A program made the position numbers and the translations under genes. A model generated the notes under the pieces. It was not told where the DNA came from, ran no database searches, and saw only the letters and a list, made by a program, of their open reading frames with translations. 64,000 nucleotides of DNA. It comes from Nocardia jinanensis (lineage in GTDB: Bacteria > Actinomycetota > Actinomycetes > Mycobacteriales > Mycobacteriaceae). The stretch covers positions 124,001 through 188,000 of the forward strand of contig NZ_BMMH01000003.1 in the NCBI RefSeq assembly GCF_014645735.1, written 5' to 3'. This document shows, one piece after another, positions 36,357 through 45,560 of the stretch (position 1 is its first letter; each line of letters opens with the position of its first letter).

Positions 36357-38126
36357 ATGGCCTTCTCCGTCCAGATGCCCGCTCTTGGTGAGAGCGTCAC
36401 CGAGGGAACGGTGACACGGTGGCTGAAGCAGGAAGGAGACACGGTCGAGGTCGACGAGCCGCTGCTCGAGGTCTCCACCGACAAGGTCGACACCGAGATC
36501 CCGTCCCCCGCGGCGGGTGTGTTGACGAAGATCGTCGCCAAGGAAGACGACATCGTCGAGGTAGGTGGCGAACTGGGTGTCATCGGTGACGCCGGCGAGG
36601 CCCCCGCGCCCGCCCCGGCTCCCGAACCGGCCGCCGCCGAGCCCGCCCCCGCGGCCGCCGAGCCCGCGCAGGAAGCCGCTCCGGCTCCGGCGCCCGCCCA
36701 GGCCCCCGCCGCCGACTCCGCGGCCTCCGGTACTTCCGTGAAGATGCCGGAACTCGGCGAATCGGTTACCGAGGGCACCGTGACCCGGTGGCTCAAGGCG
36801 ATCGGTGACGAGGTCGCGGTCGACGAGCCGCTGCTCGAGGTCTCCACCGACAAGGTCGACACCGAGATCCCGTCCCCCGTCGCGGGCACCCTCCTGGAGA
36901 TCACCGCCGGCGAAGACGATGTGGTCGAGGTCGGCGGTCAGCTCGGGGTCATCGGCTCCGGCACTCCCGCGAGTGGTTCGACCCCCGCACCGGCTCCTGC
37001 CCCGGCCCCCGAGCCTGCCCCTGCTCCGGCACCGGCTCCGCAGCCCGCACCGGCTCCCCAGCCCGCACCGGTCCCCCAGCCCGCACCGGCTCCCCAGCCC
37101 GCGTCGGCTCCTGCCGCGGCCGCTCCGGCACCGGCCCCTACCGCCCAGACTCCCGCGCAGTCCGCTTCCGCCAACGGCGCGACCCCGTACGTCACCCCGC
37201 TGGTCCGCAAACTGGCCGAGGAGCACGGTGTCGACCTGAACTCGGTCACCGGTTCGGGTGTCGGTGGCCGGATCCGCAAGCAGGACGTGCTCGCCGCCGC
37301 CGAGGCCGAGCAGGCTCCGGCAGCCGCGGCACCGACGGCCGCCGCTCCCGCCGCCGCGGCGCCCGCCAGGGCCGCCGCTGCCGCCAGCCCCGCGCTGGCA
37401 GCGCTGCGTGGCACCACGCAGAAGGCCAACCGGATCCGGCAGATCACCGCGACCAAGACCCTGGAATCGCTGCAGACCACCGCGCAGCTCACCCAGGTGC
37501 ACGAGGCCGATGTCACCAAGATCGCCGCGCTGCGCAAGAAGGCCAAGGCAGATTTCACCAAACGCGAGGGCGTGAACCTCACCTTCCTGCCGTTCTTCGC
37601 CAAGGCCGTGGTGGAGGCGCTCGGGGTACACCCGAACGTCAACGCCAGCTACGACGCGAACAGCAAGGAGATCACCTACCACGCGTCGGTGCATCTGGGT
37701 ATCGCGGTGGATACCGAGCAGGGTCTGCTCTCCCCGGTCATCCACAACGCCAGCGATCTGTCGCTGGCCGGTCTGGCCCGCGCCATCGCCGATATCGCGA
37801 ACCGGGCCCGCACCGGCGGCCTGAAACCGGACGAACTGGCCGGTGGCACCTTCACCATCACCAATATCGGTAGCCAGGGCGCCCTGTTCGACACCCCGAT
37901 CCTGGTTCCGCCGCAGGCGGGCATGCTGGGCACGGGTGCCATCGTGAAGCGCCCGACCGTGGTCACCGACGAGTCCGGCAGCGAGTTCATCGGCGTCCGC
38001 TCGATGTGCTACCTGCCACTCACCTACGATCACCGCCTCATCGACGGAGCGGACGCCGGACGGTTCCTCACGACCATCCGGCACCGCCTGGAAGAGGCGG
38101 CTTTCGAGGCCGATCTCGGCCTGTAA
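36357..38126 (+). CDS. sucB: Dihydrolipoamide acyltransferase (E2) with two lipoyl domains
   Basis: E2 of the pyruvate and/or 2-oxoglutarate dehydrogenase complex (DlaT in M. tuberculosis). In order: lipoyl domain 1 (residues 1-80, lipoyl Lys in [10 protein letters not shown]), a Pro/Ala linker, lipoyl domain 2 (about 125-205), a long Ala/Pro/Gln linker, the peripheral subunit-binding domain ([16 protein letters not shown]), and a catalytic domain of about 230 residues with [13 protein letters not shown] at the end (catalytic His and Asp). 589 residues, normal for the actinobacterial two-lipoyl form. The linkers explain the very GC-rich low-complexity DNA near 36.6 and 37.0 kb. Confidence 0.94.
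   Translation: MAFSVQMPALGESVTEGTVTRWLKQEGDTVEVDEPLLEVSTDKVDTEIPSPAAGVLTKIVAKEDDIVEVGGELGVIGDAGEAPAPAPAPEPAAAEPAPAAAEPAQEAAPAPAPAQAPAADSAASGTSVKMPELGESVTEGTVTRWLKAIGDEVAVDEPLLEVSTDKVDTEIPSPVAGTLLEITAGEDDVVEVGGQLGVIGSGTPASGSTPAPAPAPAPEPAPAPAPAPQPAPAPQPAPVPQPAPAPQPASAPAAAAPAPAPTAQTPAQSASANGATPYVTPLVRKLAEEHGVDLNSVTGSGVGGRIRKQDVLAAAEAEQAPAAAAPTAAAPAAAAPARAAAAASPALAALRGTTQKANRIRQITATKTLESLQTTAQLTQVHEADVTKIAALRKKAKADFTKREGVNLTFLPFFAKAVVEALGVHPNVNASYDANSKEITYHASVHLGIAVDTEQGLLSPVIHNASDLSLAGLARAIADIANRARTGGLKPDELAGGTFTITNIGSQGALFDTPILVPPQAGMLGTGAIVKRPTVVTDESGSEFIGVRSMCYLPLTYDHRLIDGADAGRFLTTIRHRLEEAAFEADLGL
36451..36879 (+). repeat. 60-bp exact direct repeat inside sucB
   Basis: Bases 36451-36510 and 36820-36879 are identical over 60 nt and encode the lipoyl-lysine loop of each lipoyl domain. 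The copies are 369 bp apart (123 codons). Confidence 0.9.
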
Positions 38127-38139
38127 GGGGCGACGAACG

Positions 38140-39030
38140 ATGTCGGTTGTGGTGGCCGGTTCTTCCGGACTGATCGGAACCGCGCTCGTCGCGGCGTTGC
38201 GCCGCGACGGGGAGCAGGTGATCCGGCTGGTCCGGCGGCCGGCCGCCGCACCCGACGAGCGTCGCTGGGATCCCGCGCACGCCGAGCTCGACCCCCGGAT
38301 CTTCGACGGGGTCGACGCGGTGGTGAATCTGTGCGGGGCCGGTATCGGGGACAAACGCTGGACCGGCGCATACAAACAGTTGCTCCGGGACAGCCGGATC
38401 ACGCCCACCGATGTCCTCGCGACGGCGGTGGCCAGGGCCGGAGTACCGACCCTGGTGAACGCCAGCGGGGTCCACTACTACGGTGACACCGGCGATCGCG
38501 CTGTCGACGAGAGCGGTCCGGTGGGCACCGGTTTCCTGCCCACGCTGTGCCACGACTGGGAGGCCGCGACCCACGCCGCCACCGAGGCCGGGACCCGCAC
38601 AGTGCTGCTGCGCAGCGCCGTGGTGCTCACCGCGTCCGGGGGCATGCTGCCGCAACTGAAGACCCTGTTCCTGCTGGGTCTCGGCGGCCGGCTGGGTAGC
38701 GGCCGCCAGTATCAGCCGTGGATCTCGCTGGACGACGAGGTCGGCGCCATCCGGCACGCGCTCACCCACGACTCGGTACGCGGTCCGCTCAACGCGGTGG
38801 GCCCCGCCCCCGTCACCAACGCGGCCTTCACCCGCGCGCTCGGGAAGGCTCTGCACCGGCCGACGCCGCTGTTCGTCCCGGGTATCGGTCTGCGCCTGGT
38901 GATCGGCGAGTTCGCCGACGAAGCCATCCTGCACAGCCCCCGCGCCCTGCCCCGGGTACTCGAGGAGACCGGGTACGAATTCCGCCACGCCACCGTCGGC
39001 GCGGCACTGTCCGCCGCAGTGGGCCGATGA
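38140..39030 (+). CDS. TIGR01777-type NAD-dependent epimerase/dehydratase (SDR)
   Basis: A 296-residue extended SDR. The dinucleotide loop is VVVAGSSGLIGTALVAALRR at the N-terminus; VVNLCGAGIGDKRWT and FLPTLCHDWEAATHAA are strong TIGR01777 features; the C-terminal DUF1731-like segment holds LHRPTPLFVPG. The Rv2216 homologue has the same place, between the E2 gene and lipB. Thirteen bp after sucB and overlapping the next start by 4 nt, so it is in the lipoate operon. The role there is unknown. Confidence 0.88.
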   Translation: MSVVVAGSSGLIGTALVAALRRDGEQVIRLVRRPAAAPDERRWDPAHAELDPRIFDGVDAVVNLCGAGIGDKRWTGAYKQLLRDSRITPTDVLATAVARAGVPTLVNASGVHYYGDTGDRAVDESGPVGTGFLPTLCHDWEAATHAATEAGTRTVLLRSAVVLTASGGMLPQLKTLFLLGLGGRLGSGRQYQPWISLDDEVGAIRHALTHDSVRGPLNAVGPAPVTNAAFTRALGKALHRPTPLFVPGIGLRLVIGEFADEAILHSPRALPRVLEETGYEFRHATVGAALSAAVGR

Positions 39031-39569
39031 CCGAATTCACTCCTGTGGTCCGGGACGCGCGGACCGGCGATCTGCCCGCGATTCTGGAGATCCACAACCT
39101 CGCCATCGCCGAGACCACCGCCATCTGGGACGACGAACCCGTGGCACTCGACGAGCGCATCGCCTGGTTCCGCAACCGCACCGAGCACGGCCGCCCCGTA
39201 GTGGTCGCCGAAATGGGCGGGGAACTCGCCGGATACGCCAGTTACGGGCCGTGGCGACCCAAATCCGGTTATCGCCACACCGTGGAGAACTCGGTCTATA
39301 TCGCCGACCGATTCCAGCGGCGCGGTATCGGCGCGACCCTGCTGGCCGAGCTGATCGCCCGCGCCGAGCGAGCCGGTGATATCCACGCCATGGTCGCGGC
39401 CGTCGAATCGAGCAACACCGGTTCGATCGCCCTGCACGAACGATTCGGTTTCCGCACGGTGGGCGTACTGCCGGAAGTGGGCCGCAAGTTCGGCCGCTGG
39501 ATGGATCTGACACTGATGCAGCGCACTGTGGAGATGCAGCTCACTGTGGAGATGAGCGTAACGTCATGA
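39027..39569 (+). CDS. GNAT acetyltransferase (phosphinothricin-acetyltransferase-like)
   Basis: A 180-residue acetyltransferase of the PAT family: [18 protein letters not shown] at the start, [20 protein letters not shown], the acetyl-CoA loop [13 protein letters not shown], and [11 protein letters not shown]. Substrate unknown; members acetylate phosphinothricin or methionine sulfoximine analogues. ATGA overlaps link it to the SDR gene and to lipB. The end carries an 18-bp tandem duplication (MQRTVE then MQLTVE). As recalled, mycobacteria have no such gene here. Confidence 0.87.
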   Translation: MTEFTPVVRDARTGDLPAILEIHNLAIAETTAIWDDEPVALDERIAWFRNRTEHGRPVVVAEMGGELAGYASYGPWRPKSGYRHTVENSVYIADRFQRRGIGATLLAELIARAERAGDIHAMVAAVESSNTGSIALHERFGFRTVGVLPEVGRKFGRWMDLTLMQRTVEMQLTVEMSVTS

Positions 39570-40345
39570 ATGTGAACAACACCCGCACCGCAACCCGGTC
39601 GGCTCGCTACGACAGCACCCCCGTCGACGTGCGAGAACTGGGTCTCATCGACTACCAGCAGGCGTGGGATCTGCAACGTGAGATCGCCGCCCTCCGCGCC
39701 GACGGCGCAGGCGCCGACACCCTGCTGCTCCTGGAACACCCCTCCGTCTACACCGCCGGGCGCCGCACCGAAGAGGCCGACCGGCCGACCGACGGCAGCC
39801 CGGTGATCGATGTGGACCGGGGCGGCAAGCTCACCTGGCACGGCCCGGGTCAGCTGGTCGGCTACCCCATCATCCGGCTCGCCGAACCCCTCGACGTGGT
39901 CGACTACGTCCGGCGCCTCGAACAGGCACTGATCCGGACGGTCACCGATCTGGGTGTCGAATGCGGGCGGGTCCCGGGACGATCCGGGGTCTGGCTGCCC
40001 GCGGCCGGTCTGCTGCCGGAACGCAAGATCGCCTCGATCGGGATCCGGGTGCAGCGCGGGGTCACCCTGCACGGCATCTCGTTGAACTGCAATCCCGACC
40101 TCGGCGCGTTCGGCGCCATCGTCGCCTGCGGTATCCGCGATGTCGGTTCGACCAGCCTGAGCCAGGAGCTCGGCCGCGAGGTCACCGTCGCCGAGGTCGC
40201 GCCGCGTATCGCCGAATCCGTTCCGGCTGCGCTGAGCGGCGAGATCCCGGTCACCGAGCACGATATTCCGCGGGCCGCCACCCCGGCCGACGCGGACCCC
40301 GCCGCCGCCACCGCGGCACGCGACCCGAAAGGTGCCACCGCATGA
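39566..40345 (+). CDS. lipB: Octanoyl-[acyl-carrier-protein]:protein N-octanoyltransferase
   Basis: Moves octanoate from ACP to the lipoyl lysine of E2 or H proteins. 259 residues with [13 protein letters not shown], the block [40 protein letters not shown] (catalytic Lys) and [12 protein letters not shown]. The last 30 residues are Ala/Asp-rich tail. The catalytic Cys is expected in [13 protein letters not shown] overlaps on both sides show tight coupling with GNAT and lipA. Confidence 0.93.
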   Translation: MNVNNTRTATRSARYDSTPVDVRELGLIDYQQAWDLQREIAALRADGAGADTLLLLEHPSVYTAGRRTEEADRPTDGSPVIDVDRGGKLTWHGPGQLVGYPIIRLAEPLDVVDYVRRLEQALIRTVTDLGVECGRVPGRSGVWLPAAGLLPERKIASIGIRVQRGVTLHGISLNCNPDLGAFGAIVACGIRDVGSTSLSQELGREVTVAEVAPRIAESVPAALSGEIPVTEHDIPRAATPADADPAAATAARDPKGATA

Positions 40346-41364
40346 CCTCCGCCCAAGCCCCCGCCGGCCGCAAACTGCTGCGGATCGAGGCCCGCAACGC
40401 CGAGACCCCGATCGAACGCAAACCCGGCTGGATCAAGACCCGCGCCACCATGGGCCCGGAGTACACCGAACTCAAGGGTCTGGTGAAGCGCGAGGGTCTG
40501 CACACGGTCTGCGAGGAAGCGGGCTGCCCCAATATCTTCGAATGCTGGGAGGACCGCGAGGCCACCTTCCTCATCGGCGGCGAACAGTGCACCCGGCGCT
40601 GCGATTTCTGCCAGATCGACACCGGTAAGCCCGACCCGCTGGACCGGGACGAACCGCGCCGGGTCGCCGAGAGCGTCCAGGCCATGGGCCTGCGCTACTC
40701 CACCATCACCGGGGTCGCCCGCGACGATCTGGAGGACGGCGGCGCCTGGCTCTACGCCGAAACCGTGCGCGCCATCAAGAAACTCAATCCGGCCACCGGT
40801 GTCGAACTGCTCATCCCCGATTTCAACGCGAAACCGGATCAGCTCGCCGAGGTCTTCTCCTCCCGCCCCGAGGTACTGGCCCACAATCTGGAAACCGTGC
40901 CCCGGGTGTTCAAGCGGATCCGCCCCGCCTTCCGCTACGAACGCTCCCTCGCGGTGCTCACCGCGGCCCGCGCCGACGGCCTGGTCACCAAATCCAATCT
41001 GATCCTCGGTATGGGCGAAACCCCCGAGGAGGTCACCCAGGCCATGCGTGACCTGCACGAGGCAGGCTGCGATATCCTCACCATCACCCAGTACCTGCGT
41101 CCCTCGCCGCGCCACCATCCGGTGGACCGCTGGGTGAAACCCGAAGAGTTCGTGGAGCATTCGAAGGTCGCCGAGGAGATCGGTTTCGCCGGGGTGATGG
41201 CGGGCCCACTGGTTCGTTCCTCGTACCGTGCCGGTCGGCTCTACGCCCAGGCCATGACGCACCACGGCCGCCCCATCCCGGAGGCCATGGCGCATCTCGC
41301 CGCCGAGGGCACCGCCACCCAGGAGGCCAGTGCCGTCCTGGAACGGTTCGGGTCCCGGGCCTGA
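40342..41364 (+). CDS. lipA: Lipoyl synthase (radical SAM)
   Basis: Inserts two sulfur atoms into the octanoyl chain. 340 residues. The auxiliary cluster is in [13 protein letters not shown]; the radical-SAM CX3CX2C is [19 protein letters not shown] near the C-terminus is the Arg-Ser-Ser-Tyr auxiliary ligand motif. The ATG overlaps the lipB stop. No intact gene follows for about 230 bp. Confidence 0.95.
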   Translation: MTSAQAPAGRKLLRIEARNAETPIERKPGWIKTRATMGPEYTELKGLVKREGLHTVCEEAGCPNIFECWEDREATFLIGGEQCTRRCDFCQIDTGKPDPLDRDEPRRVAESVQAMGLRYSTITGVARDDLEDGGAWLYAETVRAIKKLNPATGVELLIPDFNAKPDQLAEVFSSRPEVLAHNLETVPRVFKRIRPAFRYERSLAVLTAARADGLVTKSNLILGMGETPEEVTQAMRDLHEAGCDILTITQYLRPSPRHHPVDRWVKPEEFVEHSKVAEEIGFAGVMAGPLVRSSYRAGRLYAQAMTHHGRPIPEAMAHLAAEGTATQEASAVLERFGSRA

Positions 41365-41591
41365 TCGATCAGCTACGTCGCCGGGGAAACCAGGCTGGAC
41401 CCCCGGGCGTCGATCTGCTTCGGCGCGTACTGCGGCGAACGGCGACTCAGGTTCGGCGAAAGCTGTCCCGCTCGCCCATCAGCGCCCTGTGGATCACTCC
41501 GACCGCGTAATGGGCAGCGATTCAGCGATGATTCCGGCGGTGCCGACGGGTCCCAGTGGGTAACACCACCGGAAACCGAGGGAGACCCATC

Positions 41592-41879
41592 ATGCTGATC
41601 GTCGCCGGACATCTCATCGTCGATCCGCCGGCCCGCGCCGCCTACCTCGCCGGATGCCTCGGGGTGGTCGATCAGGCCCGCTCAGCACCCGGCTGCCTGG
41701 ATTTCTCGTTGAGTGCCGATCTCACCGATCCCGCGCGCATCAATATCTTCGAGCGCTGGGCCGACCGGGAATCGGTCGAGGCGTTCCGCGGCGCGGGCAC
41801 CGGTGCCGAGCAGAATGTGGAGATCCGCGGCGCGTCGGTGGCCGAATACGAGATCGCCGAAATCCGTTCGCTGACCTGA
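41592..41879 (+). CDS. Antibiotic biosynthesis monooxygenase (ABM) domain protein
   Basis: A 95-residue ferredoxin-like-fold ABM protein with the typical pattern LIVAGHLIVDPPARAAYLAG, PGCLDFSLSADLTDPARINIF and the Trp-containing FERWADRESVEAF. Such proteins oxidise quinones or bind small aromatics. The ATG at 41592 has GGGAG upstream; an earlier GTG at 41556 is rejected. Convergent with the SnoaL-like gene across 8 bp. Confidence 0.85.
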   Translation: MLIVAGHLIVDPPARAAYLAGCLGVVDQARSAPGCLDFSLSADLTDPARINIFERWADRESVEAFRGAGTGAEQNVEIRGASVAEYEIAEIRSLT

Positions 41880-41887
41880 TCGCCCGG

Positions 41888-42616
41888 CTAGAGCTTGAAC
41901 CGCTGCAACAGCGCCGGGATCTTGGAGGCCGACATGAGCGCCTTGAACTGCCAGCTGTCGTCCCGCGGCAGGATCCCGCCACGCTGGGTGACGTCGAAGG
42001 CGTCGTAGAGGGTTTCACCCTCCTCCATCAGCCCATCGGCATCGAAGTGATAGCGGTCGACGGCGGGACACTGGATGAACCGACCATTGCCGTAGAGCAC
42101 CGGGGCGCTGCTGTCGTAGGGGTACAGCCGCAGGGGTCCGTCCCAGTGACCACTGCCGATGTAGCGGATGACCACCCGCACCCGCCCCTCCGGGGTGACG
42201 TCCAGATACACCTGACCGGGCAGTGGGTCGTAGCGCCAGTCCGGGATGGCGTCGAAGAAGGCGAAGTTGTATTTCACGAATTCGTCGATCCCGACGATGG
42301 TGCGGCCGAAGGTGGTGACATCGGTGTAGCGGACGTCCGGTGCGTACAGCTCGTGGTTGAGGCTCATATCCCGGACCAGGAAGCTCCACCAGTACTTCTT
42401 CGCCCACTCCATGAGCCAGGACAGGTCTGGGCCGAGTTGGCCGTAGTACTCCAGTTTCCGCTCGAAATCGACGAACCACTCCTCGGTGGTGGCCTGTAGT
42501 TCCGGTTCCGGAATCACCCGGATGGGCACCGCGCGATTCGCGTCGAGGAATTCGGGGGCCGGGCGCGCGAGGCGAGGACGGCGCAGGGCTTGCTGGAACT
42601 GTTCGTCACTGAACAC
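41888..42616 (-). CDS. SnoaL/NTF2-like-fold protein
   Basis: A 242-residue protein. The C-terminal part (from SWLMEWAKKYWWSFLVRDM) resembles a SnoaL-type alpha+beta barrel, with DVRYTDVTTFGRTIVGIDE and VIRYIGSGHWDGPLRLYPY; the first 70 residues are helical. The function is unrecognised; homologues are sometimes annotated as nuclear-transport-factor-2 family or isomerase-like. GTG 42616 has GGAAGG upstream. It is divergent from a TetR gene with a clear palindrome between them, so probably TetR-controlled. Confidence 0.75.
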   Translation of the reverse strand: MFSDEQFQQALRRPRLARPAPEFLDANRAVPIRVIPEPELQATTEEWFVDFERKLEYYGQLGPDLSWLMEWAKKYWWSFLVRDMSLNHELYAPDVRYTDVTTFGRTIVGIDEFVKYNFAFFDAIPDWRYDPLPGQVYLDVTPEGRVRVVIRYIGSGHWDGPLRLYPYDSSAPVLYGNGRFIQCPAVDRYHFDADGLMEEGETLYDAFDVTQRGGILPRDDSWQFKALMSASKIPALLQRFKL

Positions 42617-42666
42617 GGTACGGGCCTTCCGACGAGCGCGGCCCGGGCCGCGGTCGAGCAACAACG

Positions 42667-42682
42667 TGAATCGTATGATTCA
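42667..42682. promoter_or_regulatory. TetR-type operator palindrome
   Basis: TGAATC-GTAT-GATTCA, a perfect 6-4-6 palindrome between the divergent SnoaL-like and TetR genes. A degenerate second half-site set (TGAATCAGATGATGTCAATG) starts 4 bp later, at 42686. Confidence 0.65.
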
Positions 42683-42735
42683 TGTTGAATCAGATGATGT
42701 CAATGAATTCCGGAGACCGGTGCGAGGATGAATCG

Positions 42736-43353
42736 GTGAACGCACCCAAGCTGTGGCGCGGACAGACGCTGGACGCCAGATCCGCCGAACGTCGCGAACA
42801 ACTCGTGGACGTGGGTTTCGAGCTGCTCGGCACCGGCGGGTCCACCGCGGTCACGATGCGGGCGGTGACCCGGCTGGCCAAGCTGAGCCCCCGCTATTTC
42901 TACGAGAGTTTCGCGGACCGCCGGGAACTGGTCGTCGCTGTCTACGACCGTCTGGAAGCCGAACTCCGCACCCGGTTGAGCACGATCGACCCGGATGGCG
43001 ATCTGCACTCCATCGTCCGTTCGGCACTGCGGATCTGCGCCACCTACTTCGAGCAGGACCCGCGCCGAGCCCGGGTCCTGCTCCGCGCACCCCTCACCGA
43101 CGACGCCCTGCGCGCGCACAGTGCCGACCGACTCCCCGCCTTCCTCCGTACCGTGGTGCCGGCGCTGGGCGCGGAGGCCGGTGCGCTGATACCCGACAGC
43201 GAGGAGACATTCGCGATCGTCGGCACCGCACTGGGCGGCGCTCTCGTCGCCCTCTACGTCGACTGGATCGACGGACGTCTCCCGGTACCGCGAGACCACC
43301 TGGTCGAGACCGCTACCACCATCGTGCTGGCACTGGCGCAGACCCGCGCCTGA
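42736..43353 (+). CDS. TetR-family transcriptional regulator
   Basis: A 205-residue repressor. HTH: TMRAVTRLAKLSPRYFYESF with the following RRELVVAVYDR helix. The C-terminal ligand domain is helical (LHSIVRSALRICATYFEQ). GTG 42736 has GAGG upstream; ATG 42682 overlaps the operator and is rejected. It likely represses itself and the divergent SnoaL-like gene; the ligand is unknown. Confidence 0.85.
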   Translation: MNAPKLWRGQTLDARSAERREQLVDVGFELLGTGGSTAVTMRAVTRLAKLSPRYFYESFADRRELVVAVYDRLEAELRTRLSTIDPDGDLHSIVRSALRICATYFEQDPRRARVLLRAPLTDDALRAHSADRLPAFLRTVVPALGAEAGALIPDSEETFAIVGTALGGALVALYVDWIDGRLPVPRDHLVETATTIVLALAQTRA

Positions 43354-43532
43354 GCGCTGTCGGGGCTATCCGCCGAATCCGCATCGTTCGACAAGCGCAG
43401 ACGCGACCGAGCCGCCTGCGCCGCGCGAAGATATCGGCGCAGGCACGGTCGGCGCTGTACCGGCCGCTCTCCGATCGGATCGACCCGGCGGGAAGGAGCC
43501 GCGGACGGCCCGGCCGACCCCGCCCCGCCCTC

Positions 43533-43538
43533 TAGGAT
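43533..43538 (+). promoter_or_regulatory. -10 hexamer TAGGAT before the NDP-sugar dehydratase-like gene
   Basis: TAGGAT, 8 nt, ATG 43547, no ribosome site. One base longer than the usual 6-7 nt spacing in this window. Confidence 0.4.
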
Positions 43539-43546
43539 CTGACCCC

Positions 43547-44620
43547 ATGGCTGTCTACCTCGTCACCGGTGCCGCGGGATTCATCGGGGCGAACTACGTG
43601 CACCACTTGCTGGCATCCGAACCCGATGCCCGAGTCGTGGCCGTCGACTATCTCGGGTTCGCCGGGAATATCGCCAATCTGGCGTCGGTATCCGACCTTC
43701 TGGTGTTCGAGAACGCCGATATCGCCGATCAGGACGCGATGGCGGCGATCTACCGACGCCACCGACCCGATCATGTGGTGAACTTCGCCGCCGAATCGCA
43801 CAACGATCGCGCGATTCTGGACCCGAGCGCGTTCATGCGCAGCAATGCGCTGGGCGCGCAGGTGATGGCGGAATGCAGCAGGCTGTTCTCGGTGCGGTCG
43901 CATCTGCATGTCTCGACCATCGAGGTCTACGGCGAACTCGCCGACGATCGGCCGTATTTCACCGAACGCAGCCCGTTGAACGCGAAGACTCCCTACAGCG
44001 CGGCCAAGGCAGCCGGGGATCAGATGGTTCGCGCCTATATGGCGACCTACCCCGATCTCGACATCCGGATGACCCACTGCGCCAACAACTACGGGCCCTA
44101 TCAGATGCCCGAGAAGCTGATACCGCTGGCCGTCACGAATCTGCTGCGCGGCCGGAAGGTCCCCGTATACGGGGACGGGGCGCAGTCCCGGGATTGGCTG
44201 CACGTGGCCGATCACTGCGACGCCGTGCACCGGGTTCTGCACGCGGAGCTCGATCCGATTCCGGCCGCGGCGGGAACCGATCCGGGCCTTCTGCCGATCT
44301 TCGATATCTCGGCACGGTGCGAGATGACCAATCTGGAGATCGCGCGATACATCTGCGCGGCGCTGGACCGTGATCCCGCCGAATGGATCGAGCACATCCC
44401 GGACCGCCCGAACCACGACCGCCGGTATCTGATCGAGCCGAGCAAAATCGAATCCGAACTGGGGTGGCGGCCCCTCCGCGACTTCGTGGAGGGCATCGCC
44501 GCCACGGTCGCCTGGTACGTCGAGAACCCCTGCTGGTGGCAGCAGATCATCTCGGTCAGAGGTGAGCTCGGGTTCGACTGGAGCAGGGTCGGCCCGTCGG
44601 CCGTGAGCCCGGGTCGATGA
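43547..44620 (+). CDS. dTDP-glucose 4,6-dehydratase-like SDR lacking the catalytic Asp
   Basis: A 357-residue extended SDR closely resembling RmlB: TGAAGFIGANYVHHLL (NAD loop), NFAAESHNDRAI, the NNYGPYQMPEKLIPLAV block, and SKIESELGW. In RmlB the catalytic set is Thr-Asp-Glu plus Tyr and Lys. Here T124, E126, Y150 and K154 are kept, but residue 125 is Ile (STIEVYGE) instead of Asp, encoded by ATC at 43919. It may be an epimerase-like or altered dehydratase, or a non-catalytic paralogue. No sugar-biosynthesis partner genes are adjacent. Confidence 0.85.
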   Translation: MAVYLVTGAAGFIGANYVHHLLASEPDARVVAVDYLGFAGNIANLASVSDLLVFENADIADQDAMAAIYRRHRPDHVVNFAAESHNDRAILDPSAFMRSNALGAQVMAECSRLFSVRSHLHVSTIEVYGELADDRPYFTERSPLNAKTPYSAAKAAGDQMVRAYMATYPDLDIRMTHCANNYGPYQMPEKLIPLAVTNLLRGRKVPVYGDGAQSRDWLHVADHCDAVHRVLHAELDPIPAAAGTDPGLLPIFDISARCEMTNLEIARYICAALDRDPAEWIEHIPDRPNHDRRYLIEPSKIESELGWRPLRDFVEGIAATVAWYVENPCWWQQIISVRGELGFDWSRVGPSAVSPGR

Positions 44621-44667
44621 GCCACCCGCCGCGGGGCGCCGAGCAGCTACGCGACAGTCCCCATTGA

Positions 44668-45459
44668 TCAACCGACCGGCTGGGGCAGGGTGTCCCCGGT
44701 TTCGAGCAGGGTCTTGAGGCTCGCGATGATATTGGGCCAACCCGTGCTGATCCCCTCGAGCACCGCACTACCCGGCTCGAAACCATCGTGCACGACGGTC
44801 AGTTTCACCACCTCGCCCTGTGGTTCGAGTTCGAAGGTGACCTTCGATCGGGTCTCCTGCCCCCATGCCGCGACCTCGCCGGAGTCCATTCCGAACGCCT
44901 CGGCGAACGCCGGGTCGAAGGTGTGCCAGGTGTAGGAGAGCCTGGTGTACGGCTCGGCCTCCAGCACCACCTGCTCCGGATCGCTGCTCGACCAGCCCTG
45001 CTGATGCCATACCATCGGCGATCCCGGCCGCCAGTCGGATTCGAATGCGGCGCCCCAGTAGCGCTCGGTGAAGGCGGGGTCGGTCAGGGCCTGCCACAGT
45101 TTCCGGTCGGTGGTCCGAATGTAGGTGACATAGACGAATTCCGGTGCGCTCACAGGTTCCTCCAGTGTTCGTTTCAGGTCCGCGAGGGCGGTGAGCCGAT
45201 CCCGGTCGTATTTGCCGATCCACCGCTGCGCGATCTCGTTGATGGGTACGGGATTCAGATAGTGCAGCCGCCGTCGGCCGTCCCGCACGGCGGTCACGAG
45301 GTTCGCCTCGGCCAGCACCACCAGATGTTTGGTCACAGCCTGGCGGCTCATCCCCAGTCCGTCGCCGAGTTCGCCCAGGCTCTGCCCGTTGCGAGCGTGG
45401 AGCCGGTCCAGTAGCTGTCGGCGGCTGGGGTCGGCCAGCGCCTTGAACACCTCGTCCAT
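44668..45459 (-). CDS. ArsR HTH - SRPBCC (AHSA1) fusion regulator
   Basis: A 263-residue one-gene regulator: an N-terminal ArsR winged helix (MDEVFKALADPSRRQLLDRL, then LGDGLGMSRQAVTKHLVVL) fused to a C-terminal SRPBCC domain (VYVTYIRTTDRKLWQALTDP, YWGAAFESDWRPGSPMVWHQ). No ArsR metal-binding Cys pair is present, so the SRPBCC cavity probably binds an organic ligand. GGGAGGTGAT precedes ATG 45459. Palindromes upstream suggest autoregulation. The only downstream gene is convergent. Confidence 0.87.
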   Translation of the reverse strand: MDEVFKALADPSRRQLLDRLHARNGQSLGELGDGLGMSRQAVTKHLVVLAEANLVTAVRDGRRRLHYLNPVPINEIAQRWIGKYDRDRLTALADLKRTLEEPVSAPEFVYVTYIRTTDRKLWQALTDPAFTERYWGAAFESDWRPGSPMVWHQQGWSSSDPEQVVLEAEPYTRLSYTWHTFDPAFAEAFGMDSGEVAAWGQETRSKVTFELEPQGEVVKLTVVHDGFEPGSAVLEGISTGWPNIIASLKTLLETGDTLPQPVG

Positions 45460-45470
45460 ATCACCTCCCG

Positions 45471-45514
45471 CAACCGTATGGTTGCCCTTTTGAAAATAGG
45501 CAACCTGATGGTTT
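45471..45514. promoter_or_regulatory. Paired CAACC-N4-GGTT(G/T) operator of the ArsR-SRPBCC gene
   Basis: CAACC-GTAT-GGTTG (45471-45484) and CAACC-TGAT-GGTTT (45501-45514), two palindromes 30 bp apart just upstream of the gene. A wider inverted repeat GGTTGCC / GGCAACC (45480-45486, 45499-45505) lies between them. Confidence 0.65.
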
Positions 45515-45560
45515 CCTGTCAAGAGCCGGGCGATATCCGCCGACGAGCAGCGAGGGAGAA

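Noticed and set aside
36600..38400. Long Gly/Arg-rich frame on the minus strand across sucB
   Set aside because: It is the complement of the Ala/Pro linkers of E2; no start signal or family match.
41365..41591. Small minus-strand gene after lipA (frame 41373-41612)
   Set aside because: No recognisable domain and no ribosome site; it overlaps the start of the ABM gene.
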